A DNA stretch of 64,000 bases from positions 18,245,318-18,309,317 of the forward strand of contig CM074188.1 in the NCBI GenBank assembly GCA_037179385.1. Reading direction: 5' to 3'. Made by a program: the position numbers and the translations under genes. This document shows positions 36,760 to 47,171 of this stretch, piece after piece. This stretch comes from Holothuria scabra. Lineage: Eukaryota > Echinodermata > Holothuroidea > Aspidochirotida > Holothuriidae. Within the stretch, counting starts at the first letter, position 1. Each line of letters begins with the position of its first letter. The notes beneath the pieces are model-generated. The model made no database searches and was not told the origin of the DNA. It was given only the letters and a program-made list of their open reading frames with translations.

Positions 36760-37294
36760 GTAAGTATGCATAATTGTCAATTCAATTCAATTCATTTCTC
36801 ACACATGCACATTTCATGATAACAAAATTTAAATTCATTACTTTCACTTTTCTTCAGTTTCAATAAACATGATTTTATTCAAAAATATAACCCTGTTCAA
36901 TTAATAAGAAAAAAGTTAATTATTAAATGACAAATCAAGCTGCACAGTGCACACAATTAACTTTAGGTTCAGTTCTAGACTGTAAGCCAGTATAAAAACA
37001 GAAATTTTTGAAACAAGTATGACACAGTAGCTGAATTGCTATTATTTAAAAATGGAATACTGACCAAAATAAAGCATGCAAAATGTTTTAATTTCATGCT
37101 TTTTCTCATGCAGCACAGATGTGCTTGCAAATTTCATGTGAAGTATTTCTCAGCTAATTAACAATTGCTTATTTCCCATTCCACCAGATGACTTCAATTT
37201 CCTTGTAAAGATTCACTGACATTCCCAATTTAAACTTGTCCACGTAATCAAACAGGCAAATATTTTTCCTTTCATCTTTCTAATGTTACTATAG

Positions 37295-37467
37295 TGCCAG
37301 TCTCTCACGCAAACCAAATTGAAGGCATTGTAATATTTTTTGTAGCGACCGATGAGAATGCCATTTACTGTTGCGATTTGTGTCACGTCTTGGCCAATTA
37401 TGAATTAGATTCCAAGAAAGAGTACAAGAGTATGCATCTACAATTTACAACTGATGAAACACATAGG
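37295..37467 (+). CDS. candidate exon, Cys-rich, unknown
   Basis: An excellent acceptor (CCTTTCATCTTTCTAATG then TTACTATAG, AG at 37293-37294) begins 173 bases open throughout. The text is PVSHANQIEGIVIFFVATDE, then NAIYCCDLCHVLANYELDSK, then KEYKSMHLQFTTDETHR. A possible donor AGGGTAAC follows (GT at 37468). The CxxC followed by SMH about 20 residues later loosely recalls a U1-type zinc finger, but spacing and second His are not convincing. Composition looks coding rather than random. Gene unknown. Confidence 0.4.
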
Positions 37468-38204
37468 GTAACAGGAAGTGTGCAATGAACCATCAGCAGT
37501 ATTGATTTGCTTCAATTTGTTACAAAAGCTTGGTTAATATTGCTTAATGGCAGTTCAAGGCCACAGACACAGAACCAGGAAATTTCTCACAGAAACTTTC
37601 ATCTGAAGCTTTGTTTTATAATACAAGATATTTACCATGCGAAGACAAAAATAAAGAAAAAATAAAGAATAAAGCCACCACTTAGTCACATGGCAATACT
37701 TGTTAAAACCATCAAATAAAAAGTTCAACATAAAAAAAAAGGATGAGGCACTGTTTGTCAGTTTCAATATGGGTGATTAAAAAACGATGCGTTTGTTTTT
37801 ACTTTCAAACTATGAATACACTTGCTTCAGCTGTTTTATTTGCTCTTTTAGTGTTTTTATACATCTTCACTTTCCCATCAAGAGCCTTTTCAATATCTTT
37901 TGCTGTTATATAACAATGATGAGTAGGCCTACATCACATCAAACTAAAAAGGTTGAAGCAAAAATTTTCCTGGATAAACTACCTTTTTTTTTTTTTTCAT
38001 TTACAGTGTGTTGCTGAAAATATTTATGTGCACAAATTTCATGCTACTGTGTTGCTAGTAGCATTCAAATAGCCATCTGACTGAGCCAAAGTTCAACACA
38101 AGGGTTTTGTGTTTGCAAGCTCTGACTAAAAGAAACAAAATTGATACACCCAGACTGAGTTTGTCATCTGTACTGAGTTACTGTTAGTCAAACTATAACT
38201 TATG

Positions 38205-38589
38205 GTTTGTTATTGTTATGGTTATGGTTATTGTTATCCACTATTATCACTATTATTACCATTACCCACTATTATCACTATTATTATCACTTATAATACC
38301 ATTACCCACTATTATCACTATTAATACCATAACCCACTATTATCACTATTACCCACTATTATCACTATTATTATCACTATTATTACCATAACCATTACCA
38401 TTACCCACTATTATCACTATTACCCACTATTATTATCACTACTATTACCATTAACCACTATTATCACTATCTATTATCCATTACCATTACTTATCACTAT
38501 TATCACTACCTATTATCCATTACCATGACCATGACCATGACCATTACCATTACCATTTGCATTACCATTACCATTACCATTTTCATTAC

Positions 38590-38626
<37 letters not shown>
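38205..38626. repeat. compound microsatellite (TTATCACTA / TACCAT / ATT)
   Basis: About 420 bp of interleaved low-order repeats: CACTATTATCACTATTA, CATTACCCACTATTATCAC, GACCATGACCATGACCATTA, and finally ATTATT repeats. The frame read as repeating T, I and M residues is a by-product. It is probably length-polymorphic. Confidence 0.9.
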
Positions 38627-39219
38627 TTGTTCCTTTGCACATTGCTATGTACCTCCCCTAACCAGGTTCCTTCAGTCAAACAGAACTGTTTTTTTCAGGG
38701 AGCCCTGGATAAGAAGTAAAGCAGTAGAGTGAACACACAAAATGATAAAAGAATTGTAATTTTTACTGTTTCCAAGTCATACTAAGGGGAAAATTGTATC
38801 CCAGGAACTAATGGATGCTGTTGAGGCCAACTTGAACTTCTGGCATGACTAACAAAGTCTCTTGAGGTTTTGACCAAGGCTAAAATTGCCAAAACTGGCA
38901 GGTGTGCTCTCTGTGTGTAAGCCTAGCCTAGGTTTTGCCTGTTGTGAGACAGTTTAGTTTATTTAGTGGATATAAGGCATAGGCTAGTATTATAACACTT
39001 CAAGTTCAAACTGTGCCAGGGCCTAGTCTAAGCCTAAGTCAAAATGATCTTAAAACTGAGAGTAAGCTTAGTGCTAAGTTTGAAAAGCTAGGCTAGCTGC
39101 TAGGTCATTGAAAATTCTGGATCTGAAAATTACTTCACAACACTTCAGGTGGAGTCAAGCGAGTAGGGTTCAGTGTGTGCATGGAAAATCAACCTCCCTG
39201 TCCTCCTGTCTGAGAATTC
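38627..39219. other. no supported gene
   Basis: Transition zone before LINE relic 3. It is notable only for clustered TAGGC/GCCTA words (about 38920-39110: AAGCCTAGCCTAGG, GGCCTAGTCTAAGCCTAAG, AGCTAGGCTAGC), as often seen in low-complexity decay of repeats. Confidence 0.4.
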
Positions 39220-39490
39220 CTAGGCAAAGTTCTTGAATTGCTTGGGATCCTCAAGATCTGTTATGTTCTGGGAACATAGGTTCCAGTCTCTGAAAGTATG
39301 AGGGAAGAAGCTGTATTTGTAGCAGTCCCTGTTAGTTGAAATGATGGAGTAACTGTTTGAGTGGTGGTATCTAGAAGGCCTCCACACTGGTTGTGAGAGG
39401 TTGACAAGAGGCAAGGCAAAAGGTCCAATTCAGCTTTATGAAGAGTAGCAAGCCTGCTGGCAGATCTTCTGTGTTTGAGACTATCCCACT

Positions 39491-41108
39491 CAGGGTTCGA
39501 TTTATAATTTTTTTTCTACATGCACTGGTGCATGTAGGTCAAAAAATCTACATGCACAGCAAAATTTCTACATGCACCAAATAATCTGAAAATTTAAAGA
39601 AAAGCCTGCGAGAAAAACACCTTAAACACCTTGCTATACTGTAGCCTAGGAAGGGTCTAAAAGCACCATTGGCATTTTTTTCTGTTTTGAGTAAAAACAA
39701 ATGTGCAGATTTTTATTGAACCCTTTTCTTACGTGGCATATGTTCCATCAGCAAAACTGATGCTCGCACGCCGTGAGCAATGTCAATGGGCCTTAAGTGT
39801 GTGTTTTTGCCCCATTACCTCACTGTGTGAATTAAAGGATGGTAGGAGCCAGGATTAGGGCAAACTCAAAAATTTCAGGGGAGTATTCCCCCCTTGGTTT
39901 AAAATTTTGAATCTGGGGGGGGGGCCGGGATACTCGAGCAAAGTCAAATCTTGGAAAAAAATGACACATGCCTTCCTGGGCATAAACCAAGAGTGTTGTA
40001 ACACATGCCAACCCCACCCCCCACCCCCATCTCTTCCTATTGCATGTAGCTATAATTCCAAGTTAACCAGTTTGACCTTTTGACCATTTACTAGTAATCG
40101 TCACAAGTTATCACAACCACACCTTGTCTATCAGCACTGATTCTGAAGGAAAGCTCATGTTTTCTGCATAGACAACATATATTTAGCAGAGCTAAGCTTG
40201 AAGATACATTGGGCCGACACAAGGCAGCAAGTGACCATACCCGAATAAGCCCAGGCTATATACTGTACTTGAGGTCCCAAGCCTAGTTTGCATCAGCTAT
40301 CGCCAAATAATCCATTATAAGCTACAGCTAAAATTTTACACAATCTTTAAGTTATTCAACTCTGTTTTAAGGTTGTTTCGCCAGTTTAACATGCAACTAA
40401 AATTCTGACATTATGGTTTAAAAAGTTCAAGTCTCCGATCATCCAAGTCCTTTGAAATTTCAATGCCACTGTGGTACACACTGAATGTGAAAGGCTGCAG
40501 TCTTAGAATTGAGCAAACCACATCGTGAAAATAACAGGATGCCAAAATTATGTTATTGGCATTTATCTCTCAAAACATGAGTGAGACATGTGTAAAATAC
40601 TTAAAATTTACCCTTTCAAAACTTTTACTACGCTATTTTTGATGTACGATACTTTTTTTCTTTAGAGCTGCTGGCACCAGCTCACATGCCATCCTAACAT
40701 ATTGTCTATATGAATACTTGGAAAGCCTAGCCTGTAACGTTAAACGTCACCTTCAAGTTGAAAGCAGTCACATGCAACATTACTTGGTGAAGTACATGTG
40801 CGGAGTGATGATCATTGACACTGTTGTTGCGGTACGAAAGGAGACATGCTAAAAAATTTTGATGAAATGTCTGCTTGTCTAACTGACAGTATGCAAGAAA
40901 TAACGATGCAATTAAGGGACAGTTGGGACAGCTATATTAGGATAACTTTGTGCTGCAACTTGACTTGTAACATGTATTTGACCATGAAGTTTGTAGGCTA
41001 GGTCTGAAGTCTACATGCACCAAGTGCATGTAAGCCTGCACAGTTACATGCACGTAGGAAATTCTACATGCACCCGTGCACGCGTGCACCCAGGTAAATC
41101 GAACCCTG
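39491..41108. mobile_element. non-autonomous hAT element in LINE relic 3
   Basis: The ends are CAGGGTTCGATTTA and its exact complement TAAATCGAACCCTG. The flanks are ATCCCACT (39483-39490) and ATCCCACC (41109-41116), a 7/8-bp duplication, so this is hAT type. The word CTACATGCAC (or its complement) clusters just inside both ends (39516, 39528, 39548, 39568; 41011, 41024, 41064), a pattern typical of transposase-binding subterminal repeats. The body of 1.6 kb shows no transposase text, so it would need a partner element. The LINE reading continues across once it is removed. Confidence 0.9.
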
Positions 41109-41184
41109 ATCCCACCCTAAGTATTTCCACATAATTAGTAACACTACTTTGGGAGGATAGTCATTACAGACGAACCTTGCAGCC

Positions 41185-41994
41185 CTACGCTGGATTTGCT
41201 CGATTTTGTTCTTTAATTGGAAGCCGTATAAGGGTCCCAGACAGATGAAGAGTACCCAAGTAACGAACGTACGTATTAGAGTAAGACGCACTAGCCTTAA
41301 TACTCTTCGGACAAGAGTAAAGATTCCTTTTAATGAAACCTAGGGACCCATTAGCAGATAAGGTGATACAGTTAATGTGCTTATTCCAGGTACGGGTATT
41401 AGAAATATCAACACCAAGGTATGAGTGGCAGTCACTGGATGCCAAAATATCATTACCCAAAGTGTACTTATAAAGTTTAGGATTCTTTGAATGAGTTATC
41501 CTCATCAAAAAGCACTTCTTCCTATTCAAATGAATTTGCCAATTATTCTGCCATCTGAAGAGGGTGTGGAGATCATTTTGGAGTTGAACCTGGTCTGAGG
41601 TATTCCTTATTTGCCCATGAATCACACAATCGTCAGCAAAGAGTCTTACTTCAGAAGAAATGTTGGTAAAGCAGATCATTAATGCAAACAAGGAATAACA
41701 AGGGACCCAGGACCTTGACCGTGTCTTGGGGAACATCAGAAATAACATCAGTCCAATCAGAGAAATCCCCACCCACTTCAACCTTCTGTTTGTGAACTTT
41801 AAGGAAATAATTGATACAGTCAGGGGTAGGCTATGACCTAGCACCATAGTTTTGTAGTTTAGATAAGGGACGGCTATGGGGAACAGTACTGTATCAAATG
41901 CTTTGGAAAAATCTAGAATTATCATGTCAGTCTGGGTTTTGCAGTCCAGCGACTGTGCTACATGATGATATCTGAATCCATGCTGCCTACTCAT
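41185..41994 (-). pseudogene. reverse transcriptase domain of LINE relic 3
   Basis: A 269-codon open stretch, the longest in the window, covers the RT fingers to thumb: SRQHGFR at the start, LDFSKAFDTV, the metal-binding LFADD, and LGVDISNTRTWNKHI. Between SKAFD and FADD the frame is wrong. The GVPQG-type block is found in another frame (DVPQDTV, LGPLLFLVCINDL), so compensating frameshifts flank it. It therefore cannot specify a working enzyme. The thumb continues in a third frame at 41064-41291. Confidence 0.85.
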
Positions 41995-42160
41995 GATAAA
42001 TGAGTGGCTAGCCTAATTATCAAAGTGATGCATGACGCAGGAGTGAATAATAGCCTATGCTCAAGAATAGCTAATGCAACAAATAACCTTATAGAAGGTA
42101 GAACGTGATTGCCTTTCTTGAAAATCGGCTGATATTGGCATGCAGCTCAATTATGATTTT

Positions 42161-42600
42161 TATTAGGTCATTTACGCTAGGCTTTTACTATGCCTGCTTA
42201 GCCCAGTGAACATAGCCTAACGTTAACCAAGTTCATGCGTTGGCTACAAACTACAATAGTTCTTGAAGTTGAACAGGATCGTGTACTACTTACTACTACT
42301 ACTAGTACTACAGTACTACGGTAGGCCACTGGGACTTACCCCGTACACGTTAGACGTTAACGTTAAGCCATATAGGGTACGACAATACTTAACGTTAGAT
42401 TGCCCAACGTTAGGCCAGGCTAGGCCTAACGTCTTTGTAAACCTCAAAAGATGTGGTCAATCCAATAATATGCCCTCAGACTCTTAAAAAATGTGCATTA
42501 GATCACTTCTACTCTTCCCCAAGGTGGTTTAAAATTTTCCAGTCTAAAGTTTGGCCTCACAAAAGCAACTGAAGTCCTGAGTGTGACCTTTACCATCCTA
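42161..42600. repeat. AACGTTA / TAGGCCTA motif cluster
   Basis: Between about 42170 and 42430, AACGTTA-like words recur (GCCTAACGTTAACC, TAGACGTTAACGTTAAGCC, CTTAACGTTAGATTGCC, CAACGTTAGGCC, GGCCTAACGTC) together with TAGGCCTA variants. This is degenerate, not a regular tandem array. It may be a decayed repeat or an ancestral satellite. The 74-codon plus frame here is not recognised. Confidence 0.35.
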
Positions 42601-42636
42601 ACGTTGCATGTAGAGTCGACGGCCGATCGATCGAGC

Positions 42637-42658
42637 GTACGTACGTACGTACGTACGT
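42637..42658. repeat. GTAC microsatellite
   Basis: Five to six tandem GTAC units, self-complementary, in a CpG-bearing context (GATCGATCGAGC just upstream). Confidence 0.9.
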
Positions 42659-43145
42659 GCGCTCTCAGTCTCATCCCGCACAAACCCAACGGTACGGAAC
42701 GGAGTTTCAAGGATTTCCTCGGGTAGTTTACAAGTACCAATTGTTGAAGAAAAGAAGGAATATTGTATGGTTTTCCTAGTTATCTGCTTTAATCCTCCGC
42801 CTTGCTGAAGAACATGAGATATACTAAAGACCCCGAAGTTGGCGCGACCCCGAAGTTGGCACACTGTCACACATCTCTCGCTATCACCGTAATAACGTTA
42901 CTTTAACAAACCTAACTGTTTTGAACCCATCCAGCATTTTGTTTTTCACGATAATGAATCCATTTCAGATACGTGCATACAATAATATGATCAGTCTTCA
43001 AGATTTTTCTACCTACATCCTACCGTTACGTGCATATTTCACAATCGAAAACATACTCCACCAAAACAACGAAAATTACCTTGCTATGGTGTACACTGCC
43101 CTGAAGTACTACTCCATACAATGTAGTAAGTTGCGTATAGTGTGC

Positions 43146-44227
43146 CGAAGCAGGCCAAGTCGTCCCCAAACCAACTCGTCCCCAAACAAACTCGTCCCCA
43201 AGCCAACTCGTCCCCAAGCCAACTCGTCCCCAAACCAACTCGTCCCCAAACCAACTCGTCCCCAATATGAAAAATGTGATTTTTATGGCGCGAGAAAGGG
43301 GGAGTATATTACCAACCAAACATAATCAAAACTGAAAAATTTATGTGACAAAACACGAACTTTATTTAGTAGCTTCAAACATTAGGCCTATATTTGTAAA
43401 ACAAATTTGCAATAAAAATACAATTTTAGAAAGCGTATGTTCTTAACAAGATATATATTTGCAATTAAGTATATTCCAAACAAAAATATATCTTTGCTCT
43501 AAAATATATATTTAGAAGAATATTTTTCCCCAACACTTGAAATATAGTCGTAAAGAAAAATTATGTTTACACCAAAATATATTTGCCAGAAAATATATCT
43601 TTCTTTAAAAAGTTACAATGTTCGCCACAAAATTATTGCAACAAAAATATTCTTCCTTATATTTTCAAGAAAAAGAAATAAGTTTGCAATATAAATGTAT
43701 CTGCAACAAACATTACTTTTGCCAAAACATTTATTTGCAAGACTAATTATATTTGCCAAACTAAAAATATGTCCCCATAGACATATGTTATCAAACTCCA
43801 AAAATTTATATGTTATTGGTTATGATGGGTAGACAAATTGCGACAATAAAGTTATCATGCTTTATTTTAAACCACTTGTCATTCTCTATATATGCATAAA
43901 TCACGGCTTCAAAAAAATTATGTGTCACGAAATCTCCCGTTTAACTAGCAAAAGGGAGGAAAAAATAATGAACAAACCAAAAACAAATGCAAAGTCGGTG
44001 TTAGCTGGTCTCTTGAAATGAGATTTTATTTTCCACTAATTTTTCAATAATTTCTCATATTGGGGCCGACTTGGCTTGGGGACGACTTGGTTTGGGGACG
44101 AGTTGGTTTGGGGACGAGTTGGCTTGGGGACGACTTGGTTTGGGGACGAGTTGGCTTGGGGACGAGTTGGCTTGGGGACGAGTTAGCTTGGGGACGAGTT
44201 GGTTTGGGGACGACTTGGCCCGAAAGC
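43146..44227. mobile_element. TU-like foldback transposon with 16-bp-repeat arms
   Basis: The left arm (43155-43263) holds about 7 units and the right arm (44062-44218) about 10 units of one 16-bp repeat, CCAACTCGTCCCCAAR, in opposite orientations. The arms can therefore pair. Inverted similarity continues inward (CCCCAATATGAAAAATG against CCCCAATATGAGAAAT). The octamer TAGTGTGC lies just outside both ends (43138-43145, 44228-44235). The loop (about 800 bp) is rich in ATATTTGCAA and AAATATAT words and has no gene. Tandem-repeat inverted arms plus an 8-bp duplication match my memory of the sea-urchin TU elements. The encoded 'repeat peptides' are artefacts. Confidence 0.8.
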
Positions 44228-44690
44228 TAGTGTGCTGGGTGCACAACCTATGTTATTTGGTTATTTTGCCTTCTTAGTGACTTGACCAAATTTTCCGTCT
44301 TTCTTAGGCAGGTTAGGTTAACAAGGGAAACAATTTTTGCACTGTACTGTATGGCAGACTAAAATACGCCGCTCCGACAGAGCAGGTTCAGTTGCTTCAC
44401 TACGTCCGTAGTTCCGGCCCAAGTGATAGGCGGCAAGGACTAGCTTGCCACGTAGGTATCTCTACGTAACTGTACAAAGTCAGTGAAAATAGCCGCACAC
44501 TGCGCATATGGCAACCACGCCACTATCGGGGGCTATTTATGACTGACATCAATAAAAATTTCGAGTCAAATTAAGCTTTCTCTCACTAATTTCTGGATCG
44601 GGGTATAGGAACTATTGGTAGCAACATATCCATCAGTTACATCGCATTTTGAAAATGGAAACAGGAAAGGATTTGGATTTACCTCATTGT

Positions 44691-44841
44691 GTATATTAGC
44701 TTTGCAAAAATTACGACCGCCATTCATAGGCCCACCACTATACTGGTCATGGGACGGCTGCAGCTGGTTACATGGGCGTCGATAACATTTTGAAAGTGAG
44801 ACATCTGTCTTGAAACCTCCTATCCTGACGACGAGCCTTAG
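44691..44841 (-). CDS. candidate exon, unknown gene
   Basis: On the minus strand an acceptor (TTTTTGGATCCTCTAAG) precedes 151 bases open in one frame, ending at a donor (ATGAGGTAAAT). The text begins LVVRIGGFKTDVSLSKCYRR and continues PCNQLQPSHDQYSGGPMNGG, RNFCKANIHNE. It carries three Cys and polar, loop-like composition, as in an extracellular or linker exon. No family is recognised. It lies only about 100 bp from a hAT element and about 470 bp from the foldback element, so TE origin cannot be excluded. Confidence 0.35.
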
Positions 44842-45230
44842 AGGATCCAAAAATGAAAAACGGTGTCATATGTTTCAATATTTTTGAATACAAAGGAAAT
44901 ACTACATGTAGGTTCATGCAGCCAGGGTTGCTGCTTGGATTTGCCGATATTCAGTGATGGATCCAGAGGGGGATGGGTAGTATGTTGCATACCCCTCCCC
45001 CACCGGGATGGTGAAAATTGTATAGATATCCAGGCTAATTGTAACCTACGCCAGGCCTACGCATTATAACTTTCTAGAAATGCAGTGATGTAGTTGTTAC
45101 ATTATTTGTTATCCGTATTTTTGTGTCATATTCTTCAAAAAAAAGTATCATTTGGTAAATTTCCGTGTTTAGATATTGCGCAATGACGAATGCTAAACAG
45201 CCGTTGGTAACTCTGTTTGTGCATTGGATG

Positions 45231-45902
45231 CAAAGATATTATAAACATAGATACCAAACTTAAAATGGCGCGGTGACTCCTCACGGAGGCCGAATCGGAG
45301 GGGTGGAAGTGCTGATCACTTATCAGTCGTTTTGAAAGCTAATTGTTAATTGATATCTTCCGGTAGAATAAATACGTGTGATTTTAAAATATAGCATTAA
45401 TTTAATTCTTGCAAACACAGTTCTTCAATAAATTTCACTTACATGAAACAGTTTAAGGCTTCTTCGAGGCTTTTTACTTAAGAAGAACATTTGAACATAA
45501 ACGCACAACGCCTGGTTTGAAGTTCATTGGCTTATTGATTGTTCAGTTACTATGGTATCTTCACAAGCGCACATCTATGCACGCGTTTACAATTCTTACG
45601 CGCTTACAACACAAAATTAACTACTGCGTTCTTTTCCCAAGCACGCAGAAGTACGCGTCAATTATTTCGAACTTCACACGGAGAATACGTACAGAACTCT
45701 CTTTGAAAATGCACGCACGCTGACAACTTGTCACAATGGAATTTTCTGTTACCCATGCATAGATGTGGGCGCAGATCACCGAATAGAACTGTGTGCATGT
45801 CCAGTCAATACTTCCGGCCGCCCCTCCGATCCAGCCTCCATCAGGAGTCAGCGCGTCTAACAGGGGGATAGGAGTTTGGTATCTACGTTTATAATATCTT
45901 TG
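45231..45902. mobile_element. 672-bp long-TIR element nested in the hAT element
   Basis: The perfect octamer ATTGGATG flanks it (45223-45230 and 45903-45910). The termini CAAAGATATTATAAAC and GTTTATAATATCTTTG are exact complements. Similarity continues for about 75 bp (TAGATACCAAACT, GACTCCT and GATCGGAGGGG-like words on both sides). The 8-bp duplication allows hAT or P-type assignment, and I do not recognise the family. The interior holds several ACGC-rich words (CACGCGTTTAC, TTACGCGC). No gene. Confidence 0.9.
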
Positions 45903-46442
45903 ATTGGATGTGTGTCTAAGTCAATACATTGGGCTACGACTACTGTCGGATAATGGGAAAGTCCTTACATCTTTGCAGAATGTGTAGGCGATACCAGTTG
46001 AGATATGAATAAATATAGGAGAAGAAGATTTACTTCTGATTCAAGATGATTGACGGTTGTATTCCGTTTGATTAACAGCCGGCAAAAAAGATTATTAAAA
46101 TTTAACTATATACAGATTGCCTCAGGTGCTCGTCGTCTGAGGTCTGCTGCATCAGTGTATGGGTGTGACCAAGCTCGGAACTTTCATGTCTCGGGGAGAT
46201 CGGAACACATGCAGTCCCCTGATTGGTTAAAAGTTGTGACACACCAAACAGCATAAATATTGGGGAATTTGCTGATCTAAAAAATGACCAATAAGGGGTG
46301 GGGGTGAAACTAGCCGCACCTTGAAAATATGGGATAGGCCTACAGCATACAAGTGGAACTAGGGCAAGATAGTTTCTCACGTTCACCGGTAACAAGTGAC
46401 GGGAAACAGGAAGGGCCGTGTGAATCTAGGACAAGAAGAAGG

Positions 46443-46486
46443 GAAGTTGCCTTTAAACAACAAGATGGCGTTCCTGTAGGTCATGG
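46443..46486 (+). promoter_or_regulatory. possible captured first exon / start-codon context
   Basis: Inside the hAT element, AACAACAAGATGGCGTTCCT (ATG at about 46463) has the look of an animal start context. It is immediately followed by a donor-like GTAGGT after four codons (M A F L). The upstream 100 bp is comparatively GC-rich. This would fit the first exon of a captured gene or of a lost transposase. It is weakly supported and could be chance. Confidence 0.2.
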
Positions 46487-47171
46487 AGGGTGCAACATAC
46501 TACATGACACTAAGTACAGTTTACACATGACATAGCCTAAAACCGTGTAACAGTAACAGAGTACACCGGGATGTAAATTCACATCAGTGACCATATAATC
46601 TTTTGAAGTTATGATTACCCACACTTTCAAGACCAGTTTGAAAGCGTGGGAGTTTCATACCGGTATTGGCTCAAATATTTAGCACCATGTTGCATCTCGG
46701 TCCCTTTTCTTAGACACCCAGGAGGGGCGTGGGCTCTGAAATGAAGAATTCGGATATTTGCCAATTGTTAGATCAGTCTACCGTGTGATTTTGACAACTC
46801 ATGAAATTACGAAATTCCCAATGAATTTTCTTTAATAAAAGCTCGATCCACATTCGTCATTATTTGATTCAAGAAAGCAAAATTTTCCGCGCGCTTTGCA
46901 AGCCGCAAGTTGCAATTCCTTAGCAGAAGTGCTCCGCGCGCTGCAAATTACGCCCCAGTAAAGTGCTAATGACACTTAAAAAATCGGGTAAAATTTGGAT
47001 GCCTGCCTACCACCCCCCATTTCCCATTTCCTGAATTCTAATAGGCATCAGAGACTAAACAACAGGCATATATATGGTGGCGCTTCGCTCAATGTACATT
47101 TGATGTCCCATCCACATGCAGACCCCCCCCCCCCTCCTCTGAAAATTCCTTGATCCGCCACTGCCGATATT

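Larger units (their letters stand above)
39220..42160 (-). mobile_element. LINE relic 3 (non-LTR retrotransposon), interrupted
   Basis: Minus-strand translation yields RT blocks in order: ISADFQE, HHFDN near 42100-42020, SRQHGFRYHHVAQSL, DMIILDFSKAFDTV, VPQDTV with LGPLLFLVCINDL in a shifted frame, VRLFADDCVIHGQI and SYLGVDISNTRTWNKHIN. Next come the thumb text IEQIQRRAARFVCNDY and, beyond a 1.6-kb insertion, the C-terminal tail CYKYSFFPHTFRDWN, with the end near 39220. The FADD box survives, but at least two frameshifts and the insertion inactivate it. It is of jockey/CR1-like type and distinct in sequence from relics 1 and 2. Confidence 0.85.
44952..47163. mobile_element. 2.2-kb hAT-type element
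   Basis: The left end CAGTGATGGATCCAG and the right end complement CAGTGGCGGATCAAG are variants of the CAGTGGCGGATCCAG terminus known from many animal hAT elements. The exact octamer CCGATATT flanks both ends (44944-44951 and 47164-47171). G- and C-tracts lie inside each end (C-run at 47123-47134). The interior contains a later 672-bp insertion (45231-45902) and CpG-rich unique DNA with no transposase motif that I can read. It is therefore non-autonomous or carries captured sequence. Confidence 0.85.

Noticed and set aside
37295..37467. U1-type zinc finger
   Set aside because: CxxC is present, but the His spacing does not fit the family.
38525..38719. 64-codon frame rich in M, T and I repeats
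   Set aside because: It is a translation of the microsatellite.
41185..41994. An active reverse transcriptase gene
   Set aside because: The GVPQG-type block lies in another frame and the 3' part is displaced by a 1.6-kb insertion, so the copy is dead.
43155..44218. CRISPR-like appearance of regularly spaced short repeats
   Set aside because: The units abut directly with no spacers, occur as an inverted pair, and the genome is eukaryotic.
42921..44277. Reading frames encoding regular repeat peptides (SSPNQLVPKP-type and GDELAWGRLG-type)
   Set aside because: They arise from the 16-bp minisatellite arms. 16 is not a multiple of three, so the repeats cycle through frames, and both strands and both arms give such peptides.
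46618..46650. Short hairpin CCCACACTTTCAA / TTTGAAAGCGTGGG as an RNA element or terminator
   Set aside because: A single short imperfect hairpin inside a transposon, with no transcript context.
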